Program-made: the position numbers and the translations under genes
The notes under the pieces: generated by a model
Databases searched by the model: none
Told to the model about the DNA's origin: nothing
What the model saw: the letters and a program-made list of their open reading frames with translations, nothing else
Source of the DNA: Lumbricus terrestris
Lineage: Eukaryota > Annelida > Clitellata > Crassiclitellata > Lumbricidae
Length of the DNA: 64,000 nt
Assembly (NCBI GenBank): GCA_949752735.1
Contig: OX457043.1
Coordinates: 38,500,605-38,564,604 of the forward strand
Direction: 5' to 3'
Shown: positions 44,850-56,886 of the stretch, piece after piece
How positions within the stretch are numbered: the first letter of the stretch is position 1
Layout: each line of letters opens with the position of its first letter

Positions 44850-47207
44850 TGGAAAAGTTCTATGCTAATGCTGGCTTCCCAAACTGCTAACGAGCACGAG
44901 TAGGCTAGGTGAACAGGAAGAATTTCCTTTCCTTAAACGTTCAAGTAAAAACGGCTTGTGTATATCAGACAAATTTTATTCTGTGATGTTCTTACTTCTT
45001 AGCTCTTCAATGAATAGACACAACCCTGTTGCATTTGCATTTTTCGCTCGTATGAAGGCATATAGCACAATGACAAGCTATTGTTTATTAATTAAGGGCC
45101 TTTAGCATGCTCAAGTTTATGTTTTCCATTACAAGTACTTGAAGTACACTTACCAAGTGAAGGCCACTATATGTAAAGAACAGAAACCTCACTGAACTCT
45201 TAAGGCAGGTTAACCAGAACAGTTACTCTAAACTGGAGCTGTTTTTTGAGCTATGTGATAGTGTTAACAATTGACTTCATGTAACAGATTGCAGGGCCTT
45301 AAATTTGCAATGCAGAATTAAATTTTTTCAGCTGCGACTTAAATGAACAGTTAATTGTGTTTTGTGAAATACAGCTTGCCAGATGATCTGTGAATTGCGG
45401 TTTGCACAACGATGCCATCCACTTCAACAACGCTATCGACCATTTGACTTTGTGCGATGAAAACAGCGGGGAGGTGACAGCAGCACTGCAACTATCCGTA
45501 TCCATACCAGAACGGAGCAGGCACTCGGAGAAGTCTACTAGACACAGACTGATTTATAACCTTTATTGTGTTTCTTGCCTGCTTATAAAAATTATGTTAT
45601 GGGATATTATGCATAATTATCTTATATGCAGAGGTTATAGTGTTGAAGGCAATGCATGCCTTTGTTAGTGATTTAGGTTTTCTGCACAGAGTCTTTACTT
45701 TTGATGTTTTCTCTTTTGTTTGTCGCTTTGAACTCAATCGAGCTGATAGAGTTCTTACAAGTGTGTAATGAGGCCCTGGGAGCTCTCTAATACATTGCTC
45801 AGTTAAAATATTGCTTCCTTGACATGCTGCTGTGCTTTTTAATTCCATGTTGGAACTGTTGATGGAGGCCAGTGGCGATGGTTCCATTTGTGATTATGTG
45901 ACTTCAATGTAAACAGTGAACTGTTTTGCACTTTGTGTTTATAGTTGGATACATGCTGGATCTGTGAATTACCATTATTAATATTACTAAATATATTTGC
46001 AACACGTGCAAAGTCACACCAAAATGTGAATCTGTGGGACAGAAATTCTTAATTAGCCATATTTGCATTGGTTTTCTTTTGCTTCGGTTATTATAATGTC
46101 TTTATTGTTTAACTATTGTTCTCGTTGTAATTGTTCTGCTAACGGATCTGATAAAATGACAAGTCCAGTATTCAAGGTTTAAAATGCTGTGGTGTAGAGC
46201 ATGTGGTATGTAGGTGGAAAATAGTCCTGTCATGACCATGGGATCTAACATGTCGTTATAAATATTATTTAAAACTCACTTTGCTGTTGTGTTAATTTAA
46301 GTGATTGAGGTGATTAATGTACAACCTTTGTGGTGGATGCTTGCTCCATAAGCAAGTAAGTGGGTATGTACTTTATTGAACCGCCTGCAAATGCACTGAG
46401 GGAACATCATGTAAGAGCAATCTGAGCAAGTACAACCATAACGAGGACGGAGTGAGTAGGTAACATTCTTTTTGGAGATCATAGAGGACATGTCTGAGGT
46501 TGTAATGCTGATTATGTATTCTATAATGCCACCATTGTCACAAGAATCCGAGTGGCTGACCCCTCTCCAGCGAGGGACCAATCCAAGCCAGAAGGAAAAG
46601 AAAAGATTGTCAAATAAGTAATTATTTACCCAATACCATGACAAATTTAAATCTATTAGAAATGAGTGATTCACATTATTAATCAGATTGTTTTCTTTCA
46701 GTTGCCATCTCCACCACACCTATTTCAATACTATTGGAACAACTCTTGCTGCCAAAATTCTTAAATATATAGACTAATTAAATGAATACTTATATAATAT
46801 TTATGTAAACAGATACTAATGCTTTAGTTGTTTGTTGTTTGTTTAGCTGTCTCTCTTTTGTGCATCACTTTGAATTCAAGCAAATTGATAGAGTTCTCAT
46901 GGTGAACAGCAAGCAGAGACTTTGAATAGCTACTTCAGTACTAACTCTCATGCACGTGTTATGGAGTGTACAAAATGGTGCTGCCATGACTATTAGATCT
47001 AACATGCCATCTGGCAATTTAAGAGACTGATATCAATGGAGGATACTGTCTACTTAAAACTCGCTTTATTTGTTGTCCATAAGGACTATTGGCTTAATTT
47101 TATTGAAGGACATTACTCAGCTACTGTTATCAAAGCCATGGCCCATAACTTAATTAAACAACCTGTATGACAAAAGCATTTCTTAAATCCTGTATAAAGA
47201 AATCTAG
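44850..47207. other. Interior of the 7.4-kb element, no recognised gene
   Basis: AT-rich DNA with a few short open frames, the largest a 140-codon frame on the - strand at 46297-46719 that resembles nothing I know. There is no transposase motif and no clear repeat. Confidence 0.4.
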
Positions 47208-47215
47208 GCTATATA

Positions 47216-47376
47216 CATGGGCGGAGTTTGGTTTCCGTTCTTGGAGGGGCTAAAGCCTTCTTGGGGGCGGGGGGCTAAGCCCGGGAAAAGATACCATTTA
47301 CATGGATAAAAAATGAATCTGGGTCTTCTTGGGGGGCTTAGTCTTCCCCACTAGCCCCTGATAAACTCCGTCCATG
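47216..47376. mobile_element. hAT-type MITE, family GGCGGAG, 8-bp TSD
   Basis: A 161-bp fold-back with ends CATGGGCGGAGTTTG and CATGGACGGAGTTTA, flanked by exact GCTATATA duplications (47208-47215 and 47377-47384). It carries internal G-run and C-run blocks with GGGGCTAAGCC. It is nested in the 7.4-kb element, hence younger. Confidence 0.85.
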
Positions 47377-47579
47377 GCTATATAAGCAGTATTTGGATAA
47401 ACCTACCAAAGGAATTGAGCACATTATTTAGTAACTGTAATTTTTAATGAGAGGAGATGACTGTTCGCACAACTATATTCATAGCTTAAGCTAAGTTATT
47501 TCCAGAATTTGACTCCAAATTCTGAATTTCAAGAAGGGTTTTTCTCTTTCACTGGACCACTGCCCTCTGTCTGTCTCTG

Positions 47580-48329
47580 TGATAGTAAACTCGAGACTTC
47601 TACAGCGCCCACAAATGCGAAGTCGCGGGAACCAGCTTATTCACGGGCGCTTAATACAAAAATCGATAGGCAGTCGGTCAAGTCCGGAAAGTCAGGCCTG
47701 CTCCTTCGTGAAGGCCAATTTAAAATCCTTTCAGTTCTTTCTGATCTCGTCGTGTCTTCTTACTATTCCTTACTTATTTCTTACTATTAACAGTCGTCTA
47801 CCACAGTACGTTCTGCCAACTCAGTTGAGTCTTTTAAAACTCGACAGAAGACATATAATTATGTTTTCTAAGGCCTATCTTTGGCTTCCATTCCCGCAGC
47901 GCATCTCATTTAGGATTGCATCTTTGGTGTGGCGATGCATGCTTATCAGGTTGGGCACCCTCTTATCTGTGTGAGCTTTCCCTCCCTCTTTCCACTTGCA
48001 TAGGCCGCCACGCACTGCGCTCTTCTGTCCATGGTGACTTAATGGTTCCGTTCACTCGCTCTGCAACAATGCAGAGGCGTTCATTCTCTGTGGTTGGTCC
48101 GACAACCTGGAATGGACTTCCTCTGACTATGCGACACCTCCCAAGTTGTTCTCAATTTCACAAACTGTTGAAGACTGTTTTTTCGCTTGATCTCAGTCGG
48201 AATCGAGCGTCTCTGAGTAGTTACCTTGAAGGGGCGCTATATAAATTACGATTGATTGATTGAATCTTGTTGCGTTTGTAGAGGCGCCTTTGTAACGGCA
48301 TGTGCTGGGTTACGGCGCCATAGAAATTG

Positions 48330-48369
<40 letters not shown>

Positions 48370-48370
48370 C
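47580..48370 (+). mobile_element. Non-LTR retrotransposon 3' end
   Basis: The frames contain the C-terminal tail common to CR1/L2-like reverse transcriptases: [56 protein letters not shown]. This is followed by a GGGGCGCTATATAAAT tail and a short GATT repeat at about 48265. A second tail with GGCGCC..TAACGGC and an (ATT)n run ends near 48370. It is closely similar to the reversed fragment at 37665-38010, has no RT catalytic core and is nested in the 7.4-kb element. Confidence 0.8.
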
Positions 48371-49392
48371 ATTCCTTTGCTATATGCATTTACTCCAATA
48401 ACCACCCTGGATAAAGCCTTCGTCAGCCGAGCGGTCAGTGCCCGTTGTAGCTTGCGCTGTAGGCCTATCGATCGGTTCCTTCTTGACCTATGCTGTCAAG
48501 CGTGCATCGAATCTCTTCATCGGAAAAATTTAGCTTCCGTACTTTTTCGGACCACTCGCCATTATATTAAATAATTAAACAGGCCTATCGTGTAGAAATG
48601 TCTAATTTGCGCTTTTGATATTCGTTCGTCATAAACATTGCTTGTTTACAAAACCGACGACCGCCTATAAATACTTTGGCGCATGCGTGATCAGCCTTAA
48701 TCGTGTAAGCAGTTGACGTTGGGTTTTACCACGCCAAGTTTAGTTACACCACGCCCACTTTGGTCTGGGCCTAAATAGGCTGTTGCTTGGCCCATGCCCA
48801 TGCACACCGTTTTTTGACGGCTTCTAGGCCCGGCCTTCGTAGGCCGGCCTTGGCTTCTAGTCTGGACCAGAGATCCGACCGCTCCATGCAACCGGGCCCT
48901 GATTATTTTGCCGGTAGGCCTAGACTATCGTGCAGATTGCCTCTGCCGATCTATTCATATAATTTGTAATTTTACGCCTAAACGTCACGCTTATAGATAT
49001 ATAGGCATGCGCTTAATTAAAATGGTGAAACAAAAGGTTACTAAAATATTAGCACGCGTGCTTATCATGCAATCAGTGAACTTATTTCTAGTGGTCAGTG
49101 AATTCGGCGCAAAGAAAGCTGGATCTGCAAGGCCTATAATAAATCGATAGTTTGGCGCTACTTTGGAGCGCTGCATCTGGAGTTGTCTGCAGACGGAAAA
49201 ACTATTGTAGGGCCAATTGGACAATGAAAGACTTTACTGTCAGTGAGTAGGCCCAGTAGCTGTAGCAGCCTACTGTAGGCTGATTCGCTTGCAATGCTAT
49301 TTTGCTAAGTTGCGAAATGATGTTAGTAGCCAAATAATTATGAAAACATAATTTACAAATTAGGCTTATCATAACACACCAGTCAGTGGAAC

Positions 49393-49825
49393 CATAGTTG
49401 TAAAAAACGTTTTTTTCGTTTTTTATTCTCTCCCAAAAAACGTCGTTTTTTTCGTTTTTTATTTTTCCCATCGTTTTTTATCGTTTTTTATTTTTTCTTT
49501 AACTTTATTTATTCATTTACTTTCTGTTATTATTTTCCTTAATTTTAATTTTTTTCTGATATTCCTTATGTTCTCCGCCAACTCTCAAGGATTCAGCTAA
49601 TTAAAGTAATTATTTCATCGTTTAACATCATCATTTAAGAGATAGCCTGCGTGTAGTTGGTTCCCAATCAATGTTTTCAAGGTTAAAATGCGGTTTTAGA
49701 TGTAGCAAAGTCAAATTATTTACCGTTTCCGTTTTTTATCGTTTTTTTGTCGTTTTTTATTTTTTCGAAAAAAACGACGTTTTTTACCGTTTTTTATTCC
49801 GTTTCCATCGTTTTTTACATCTATG
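49393..49825. mobile_element. T-rich MITE (CGTTTTTT family), 8-bp TSD
   Basis: A 433-bp element with ends CATAGTTGTAAAAAACG and CATAGATGTAAAAAACG, flanked by exact AGTGGAAC (49385-49392 and 49826-49833). The interior repeats CGTTTTTTATT on one strand near both ends. It is nested in the 7.4-kb element. Similar TTTTTTACATCTAT motifs occur at 32040-32300. Confidence 0.8.
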
Positions 49826-50469
49826 AGTGGAACCATGCAGTCCGCGGTCCGCTATTTTATCTTAGACCTTGCGCTTTTTACAAATTTATTTAATATTATT
49901 ATTAAAAAATAATATTAATAAGTGTAATCTGAATAATCACAGACAATGGACAAGCTAAAATTCATAGGACTAATAATTTACTTTGGCATTGTCTATAGGT
50001 TACTAGATGGGCGAGATGGGCCAAAGCATCACAAAACTATTCAAACTGAAACACAAACAGCTTGAAATGGGCTTAATAACACTTTAACAAATTCATGCAT
50101 CAATTAAGCGTTGAGGCCTCATTATTCATTGGTAGGCCTAAATGAAAGTAATGCTTGCAAGAAATTGGTTTGACTTCTTGCATTAGTAGCCGTACGTAGA
50201 CCTAGTCTAATGGCTATTACCATGTCAGAAGTCGACTTCAGGTCGGAAGTCGGTTGTTTTTCTGCCAAGTCGGGTCAAGTCGTTTTGGCGCCGAGAAGTC
50301 GACTTCAAGTCACTTTAGGGTCAAGTGGGGTCAGATTAGCTGACCAAAGTCACTCCCAGGTCTAAACATGACGCGAGACAGACTCAGACAGAGAGTGGCG
50401 TCGGACTCCTACGGGCACTGTGCCTATGGATATTGATGATGATGATGAAAATAATATTTAATATACAGT

Positions 50470-51850
50470 ATACATATATATAATTGTATGTTGTACGTGC
50501 ACTTTATCATTTCAATATGTTTCTAAAAACGTTTTCTCATAAAACCTTAAGATAGTTTAGGGGCCTGGGATTGCTCAGCCCAGTGGCCAGAACTTGTCTC
50601 GTCAGATGACGATCGCTGTTGAGTGTGAAAGTGGTTGGCTGAGACACTGATGGACCATTAAATGTGGCTAATACCGGATATCATACTGCGTTGGATAAGA
50701 GTCATTTGTATATGCTCATCAAACACAATTTTTAAAAAAACCTAAAAACTAAACTCTCACTTATGGTGTTGCAAGAGATTTTAAGAGAAATTTGATGAGA
50801 TGCCACAGATTTGGAAAGGGTGGGGTTATAGGGTTGTAAGGCAATAAGCGAGTTCACCATCTCAGACCTTTCGCGTGCGCAGTGGTCAATGACTCAATGT
50901 CAATGCTACAATAGATGGTGTTTAAACCAAAAGTTCGAAAATTTAAAGACTCGCGCATTGCGAATTTGCAATTGTTATACAATCCACCATCTATTGTAGT
51001 ATTATGAGTAGGCCTATACTGCGCATGCGAAAGGTCACTGAGATTGGGAGAGGAGACAGCGAAAGCTTTAGATCGGCTAGGTGACCTAGATTCTCTGCAG
51101 TAGGCCTAACTGTTCAAACAAGGAAGATAATGATGTTTCGACTGATCGTGACTAGTAAATGTATAATTAGTTCCGGAGTTGCACAGTTCATGACCGATTA
51201 GGTCTAGATATCCGTGTTTGCGCCGATGTGTCCTGTTTCTGATGGATTTTCTGAATCTGTCGTAGCTGCCTCGGTGGTTAACTGCTTATCGGCGCTGTTT
51301 TATTTTGAGCCTGAAACGCAATAAACAAATTGTCTATTAAACAATAAATCAACCAACTCCGTTAGAAGGTCTATTGTTCCGCGTGTAACAACCACCCGTC
51401 CGTGCTTACTCGCCCTCTCTGTGATAGGCTACAGTCTGTGTCCCGCTGTTTTCTGTTTCCTTTTGTCCTCATTTATCCGTCTATTTAATTTCCATCTTTT
51501 AGCCTTCATCTGCTTTGCAGGATCTATCTTATCTATAGGTAACAAAACTGGTTGAAGGAATCAAAGGATTGATTAAAAATAATAATGATGCAACAAGCGA
51601 ATAACTTTGTTATTTAGGCCTATGCTGTGTTACTATATAGTAGGCCATATTGATTATTGAATTCAGGCCTAATTTTTTTTAAATTATAAATTATATAGGC
51701 CTAATTAATCTCGTAGCATGCAAGTATTGCGTAGATAAAAACCATAAATCGCTTTAGGCCTAATTGTCTAAATGTTGACACCGTAGGCCTATCGAGTTTA
51801 TCAAATAGGCAGCTTTAACGAAAATGTGATAAATGCATGTTAAATTAAAT
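50470..51850. other. Noncoding stretch
   Basis: Apart from the MITE-like repeat at 50850-51052 I recognise nothing; several GTAGGCCTA motifs occur. Confidence 0.4.
50850..51052. mobile_element. MITE-like inverted repeat
   Basis: CACCATCTCAGACCTTTCGC with TGCGCAGT on the left mirrors ACTGCGCATGCGAAAGGTCA and CTGAGATTGG on the right; the inner parts CTACAATAGATGGTG and CACCATCTATTGTAG also pair. About 200 bp, no clear duplication. Confidence 0.6.
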
Positions 51851-52110
51851 GTTAAATGCGCGAGCCGGCTAAGACCCGGCGAAGGCAGATCCCGAAAATG
51901 AATGCGGGATTATAGCTACAGACCTGGACATACCCGACTCACTTTCAGCCCTGATTGGGAGGCATGATTGTGTTTCCCCTTTCCAGGGCTCCATGCATGG
52001 TGTGCAGTGGGAACGCACGCAAAGAGTTTCGAGAGCAGTGGGAATGCCGTTCCCATGCGTTCCCACCCACTGAAACCCTGGTTGGCGACCAGTCTGGTGG
52101 TCACAAGGAT
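51850..52110. repeat. Repeat with CCGGCTAAGACC motif
   Basis: Shares CCGGCT.AGACC, ACCCG.CTCACTTTCAGCCCT and GGTCACAAG.AT with 37345-37440 (intron 7). The hAT at 52111 is inserted into it. A block with GGGAACGCA / TGCGTTCCC inverted motifs (52005-52075) is an additional insert or palindrome. Confidence 0.45.
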
Positions 52111-52832
52111 CAGTGTTGTGCACAAGACCAAAAATCCAAGACCAAGACCAAGACCGAATGTTCCAAGACCAAGACCGAGTGTTCCAAGACCGAGTGGACC
52201 AAGACCAAGACCGAGTGTTCCAGGACCAAGACAAAGACCGGCTGGATCACTTAGATTACCGGGTAGATCTTAGATTAGATGTTTGTTACATTTTATCAGA
52301 ACCAAATCACACAAAGTTTTATCGCCAAGTCTTGCCCGGTGCGGTCTCATGAACAAACCGCTGCAGCTGAAAACTCTCGACTGGAGCAGATGTGGCAGAA
52401 ACACAAAAAAACTTTTCCAACAAGGGATAAAGCCCGCCAAATCCTTGCTCCTCAATGTTTTCAAAAGTACAAATGTTACCTCGAGCAATTGCATCGATGT
52501 ATTTAGTCAATGTTTTGCAGCCAACAAACAGCACCGATATTCTAATTTTTTCGACTCAATAGCTCAGAACGGTTTTATTAATCGTTTGCAGTTCTATGAA
52601 CAAGTAATTTAAGTTAATAAAGTCATTAACGTACGTACCGCTGCAATAACCAAGACCGGATCTTTAAGACCAAGACCCGGCCTTCAAGACCAAGACCAAG
52701 ACCGTACCTTCAAGACCAAGACCGGACCTTCAAGACCAAGACCAAGACCGCCACATTCAAGACCAAGACCGCAATTTTCTGGTCTCGAGACAGTCTCGAG
52801 ACCAAGACCGCGGTCTCGAGACCACATCACTG
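52111..52832. mobile_element. hAT-type element with CCAAGACCAAGACCG satellite
   Basis: Ends CAGTGTTGTGCACAAGACC and CAGTGATGTGGTCTCGAGACC (inward), exact ACAAGGAT duplication (52103-52110 and 52833-52840). Both subterminal regions (52127-52250 and 52645-52820) consist of tandem CCAAGACCAAGACCG-type units in the same orientation. The middle has only short frames. Confidence 0.88.
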
Positions 52833-53145
52833 ACAAGGATTCAGCGTCCGCGGTCTAAGTTAATAAATTTTCCCCAATCTAGGCTATCCTAGGAATGGGT
52901 CGTCTGAATCTGCTATTCTAGGGGTAAGTAGTACGGATAGGCTTTTTTGACCCACCCCTCCCACATTGATACCCTATTCAACACTGTTAATTCTGAGCTT
53001 CACTTGATTGGTTTCGATCTAATAAACTTACTCTAAATTTGGATAAAACAACATAGCCTACATCCTCTTCAGATCCCATTTTCTGATTTATCAGAATGAA
53101 ATAAGTTAGAATCATCAGAAAATAGCACAAAATAGGCCTACATAG

Positions 53146-54240
53146 AAGGCGATACATTAGGTAAATAATTAATAGGCCTATAGATTAAAAATAAAAGAGG
53201 TCCAAGATTAGATCCGTGAGAAATGAGTTGTAGATCAGAATTACAATTATTAACAGAAACCAGTTGAAAACGATTTTCAAGATAGCTAACAAACCATTGT
53301 AATTGTGTCCCTCTAATTCCATAGTTACATGGGCGGAGACCTAGGGGGACAGAGGGGACGGTCCCCCTCCCAACGGAGGTGTTGGGGGGGGGGGACGGCC
53401 CATGCATTTGTCCCCCCCCCAATCGTTGAGCGCCAAGACTAAAAAAGGGTCATCAACTTTTTTGGCGGCGAAAATAGAAAATTTCTGGGAGATTTCGTCG
53501 CCGGATGACTAAAAAAGGTCATCAACTTTTTTGGCGGCGAAAATATAATTTTTTTTCGAGATTTCGCCGATCGTCAGAAATTTTGGCCGGCAAAAGATGG
53601 AAATTTTTCTGCGACACTCAGTCATTCGTCCATCAAAAATCTTTCCGTCCCCCCCAAGTCTCCGCCCAGGTCTCCAGTTATAAAGTTTTTTGATCAAAAT
53701 ATGAATAAAAATCAGAATCAAAGGCTTTAGCTACATCAAGGAAGATACCAAGGGAGTATTCATTATTTTCAATTGCATTAGAGATAAATTCAATAGAAAC
53801 TGACCAAGACAATCTTAGGCAACATTGCATATGATGATTATGATCAGTTGCTTTTCGAATCTGTGTCTATCAGTATTGCTGTTGCCAATAAACGAATATG
53901 CCATAGGCACGTTGAGAACGGACTGCAGGCAATACAGGAACACGTATAAGTGCTCGAGCGAGCAGGCTGTTGCAGCAATCAACCTGAGAGTTTGCAAAGG
54001 CAGCAACGGCCGCTTTTGACGCCTCAAAAGGCAGGGATCTGAAGCAGCCTCTCAAGAGATGGGTCAGACAAAAGCAGCATCCATCGGTAGGCGCCACATG
54101 ATTCTTCAAGGACAGATCGGAATCCGTCGGATTACAACGGGTCGCGGACGACAGACACAGGACGGACTGACGTCTCGCAGACACTCGGGTCGCTAGAGTC
54201 GAGAGGATGGCAGCGTCTGCTGGTCGCACGTAGGACATAA
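53146..54240 (-). mobile_element. Old non-LTR RT split by a MITE
   Basis: Read on the - strand: NAIENNEYSLGIFLDVAKAF at about 53795-53720, then after the MITE at 53328-53670 GIRGTQLQWFVSYLENRFQL, SHGSNLGPLLFLIY (53322-53160). This is the normal order of RT domains (SKAFD, then YGIRG..WF.SYL, then GSxLGPLLF). A further - strand stretch (53870-54100) has VAAFANSQVDCCNSLLARAL, the RT thumb-region signature of related elements. Many frameshifts. Confidence 0.7.
53328..53670. mobile_element. GGCGGAG-family MITE inserted in an RT
   Basis: Ends CATGGGCGGAGACCT and CCTGGGCGGAGACTTGG (inward), with runs of C and G inside and two direct copies of AAAAAAGG.TCATCAACTTTT (53440-53530). A clean 8-bp duplication is not visible. 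RT coding text continues on both sides, which proves it is an insertion. Confidence 0.75.
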
Positions 54241-54874
54241 GAAGTCAGTCCTCCTCTTGAGCCTGAGAGCCTGAGACGCCCGAGTCTTCTCTTAGAGCGC
54301 CCATGCATCCATTCAACGGTCTGCCTAATCTTTTGTCGTCTAAGCAAACTGAATGTAGAGTTTTGAGATTCTGATCGACGTCACAGTCCCGTAAATGGTT
54401 GCAGACTTGAGGGAAAGAAGTTTTGCTTGTTCTAATTATAGACTTCAGCTCTGAATAACTATAGTTTTTCAGATGTTCAGACACTGCAGTCTGTCACTGA
54501 CCACATCATTATTAAAAATTATATCTTCACGAAGAGCATGATTAGACAGACGTATAGCCTACTCTGTGTCAATAGATGGACAGGAAATGAAGAAACGAGT
54601 GAATCACGAGAGTCGTCTACAGAAATAAATAAAGCTCGAGAATGTTTTAACTCCAGAGTTCAAGTGGCCACCTGCATATGTAGATATTAAAATTGAATTG
54701 AAGAAGTCTAAAGATCATGTTCAAAATGGCAAACAGATCATATAATTAGCATATAGGCCTACAATTGGACAATCCCTTCTAACCTTGTTTCAAGAACTTG
54801 TTTGTGTAGGTTTGTGTGTAGTTCACTATAGTTTTGAGTGTATGCGTAAGCGTATGTGTTCTTACCTGGATGAG

Positions 54875-55022
54875 GACGGGGAAAGAGGACGAGGAGGAGG
54901 TGGAAGAGGAAGAGGACGAGGAGTACGAGAACGTGGACGACAAGGACGACAGGACAAGGATAAGACCAAGGGCGAGGACGAAGAAGGGGACGAGAGGACA
55001 AGAACAAGAACGAGAACGGGAG
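54875..55022. repeat. Purine-rich GGACRAGGA tract
   Basis: Irregular GAGGACGAGGA and AGAACRAGAACG units, strand-asymmetric. Confidence 0.85.
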
Positions 55023-55763
55023 AATATGTCCAAGGGAATATGTCCAGGTGGGAAATGTCCTACATGTACATTCACTACGCTGTATGTTCATTCAAAGGCT
55101 GCAGATCATCGTTCATCATTTTCCTGTTTCCTTGTAGAAGTACATGATCTGTGGTTTAATTGTAATGCAGTTTACTCATATATATATATACGGTTCCCAA
55201 TGCAATAATTATAATGTCTCGACTATAAGTCGACTTTGAAAACATCTCATTTTGGCTAGCATGCATGAATGCCCATTGGCCACACACGACTAAGGAATGC
55301 ACGTAGGCTATAGCTGACTATGCGTGACTAACTGCCAATTAATGGAAAACGCATGCATCATACAGCTGCTCAATTTATAGACTATCAAATGCACGCAAAT
55401 TACTATGACCAGTATCGACCTTTTAGTTGGAAGCAATCGACCAAAACCAGGAAGGAGATGCTTCATTACACACGACGTTGACTTGAAGATAATTGATATG
55501 CAATGGTGGCGCCAGTCACGTGACCGGAACTTACAAAGTCTGCTGTTAGACATACTGTACAAAGTTTTCTACGCAATAATTGATTTTTTTTAAATTCACA
55601 TAATTAGGCTATCTAGTTCGGCCATGATTCAAAATGTCTTAAGCTGGCCGTGGGAATTTGCCCAGACCGCACTCGGAAGCCAAAGCGTGTCACATCGCAT
55701 GACTTCCAGCATGTAATTTCACACGTGACTGAATTTGGATATTTCACCGATAAGATGCGCTGC

Positions 55764-56015
55764 CATGGGCGGAGTTTATCAGGGGCTGGGGAGGCTAAGC
55801 CCCCAAGAAGCCCCCATAGTCATTTTTTCGTGTAAAAAGGTCATCAACTTTTTCGGCCGGGAAATAAATTTTCATGAGATTTGAACTTGACGACTAAAAA
55901 AAGGTCATCAACTCTAATTCCCTTGGACATATTCTTTTTCTGGGCGAAACGAAATTTTTTTTCGGCGCCAAGTTTTTAGCCCCCGCAAAAAAACGGAAAC
56001 CAAACTCCGCCCATG
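55764..56015. mobile_element. GGCGGAG-family MITE, 8-bp TSD
   Basis: Ends CATGGGCGGAGTTTATC and CATGGGCGGAGTTTGGTTTC, exact TGCGCTGC duplication (55756-55763 and 56016-56023). Contains GGCTAAGCCCCC and two AAAAGGTCATCAACT motifs. Close relative of 47216-47376 and 53328-53670. Confidence 0.92.
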
Positions 56016-56164
56016 TGCGCTGCAGAGGGTAGAATACTGTGAAGAGAGGCCAGCAGCTGTCCTGTCCAGACCAGTGTTCAGGTGGTCAGACAGAATAAAG
56101 AGATATAGGCAGTTGATAAGCAGTTGTCGCGGCTAGCTCTGACGAAAGAATGGACAAGTAGTTG

Positions 56165-56400
56165 CAGTGCAGGAGAGAGAGAGACAAACAGAGACAGACA
56201 GAGACACAGAGAGACACAAAGAGAGAGACAGACAGAGACACAGAGCACAGAGACAGAAACAAAACAGAGAGAGCATAGAGAGAGAGAGACAGGCAGACAT
56301 AGACAAAGACAGAGAGACACACACAGTCAGAGAGAGACAGACAGAGAGAGACAGTGACAGAGACAGACAGAGAGAGACCGAGACAGACAGACAGACAAAA
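56165..56400. repeat. GAGACAGACAGA tract
   Basis: About 235 bp of GAGAGA and GACAGA units; the open frames on both strands are compositional artefacts. Confidence 0.95.
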
Positions 56401-56624
56401 TAAGTTCTTGGTCCAATGCTGAGGTTAACAAGGTCTCGAGCCGAGGTGGAGAAGCATTATCCAGCTTCGTGTGTGAAGGAATCCAATTATAGGAAATTCA
56501 GTAAGTATAACCAAACTATATTCCTTGGTGTATTGACCAAATGTAAATGCGCCACATAAATGTCTGGTTTAATTACACCCGATTAAAACTACAATGCATC
56601 ACATCACAGCTTCTTCCATCGGAT

Positions 56625-56886
56625 GCAATCATGCAATCAATGCAATCAATACAATCATGCAATCAATGCAATCATGCAATCAATACAATCAATGCAATCA
56701 TTCAATCATGCAATCAATACAATCAATACAATCATGCAATCAATGCAATCATGCAATCAATGCAATCAATGCAATCCTGCAATCAATGCAATCCTGCAAT
56801 CAATGCAATCATGCAATCAAACAATCAATGCAATCAAGCAATCAATGCAATCCTGCAATCAATGCAATCATGCAATCAATGCAATT
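56625..56886. repeat. CAATCAATG / CAATCATG minisatellite
   Basis: Roughly 25 units of CAATCAATG, CAATCATG, CAATCCTG and similar, stop-free in all three + frames because the unit lacks stops. Confidence 0.95.

Larger units (their letters stand above)
42984..50364. mobile_element. 7.4-kb DNA transposon, hAT-like ends, 8-bp TSD
   Basis: Both ends read TAGACCTGGGAGT inward and are flanked by the identical 8-mer AACATGAC (42976-42983 and 50365-50372). Subterminal regions on both sides are rich in short AAGTCGACTT-type repeats. The 8-bp duplication and TAG-start termini fit the hAT superfamily, though P or Merlin elements also make 8-9 bp duplications. No hAT transposase is visible. The interior holds a broken HARBI1-like gene (43480-44849), a non-LTR 3' end (47580-48370), two smaller hAT-type MITEs (47216-47376 and 49393-49825) and mostly unremarkable AT-rich DNA. 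The element interrupts an older non-LTR remnant. Confidence 0.8.

Noticed and set aside
46297..46719. 140-residue minus-strand protein in the 7.4-kb element
   Set aside because: No family resemblance, Cys/Trp-rich scatter and AT-rich codons suggest a chance frame.
54759..55208. Frames rich in Arg/Glu or Ser/Leu
   Set aside because: Compositional artefact of GGACRAGGA repeats.
56078..56403. Leu/Cys/Val-rich and Arg/Glu/Thr frames
   Set aside because: GAGACAGA simple repeat.
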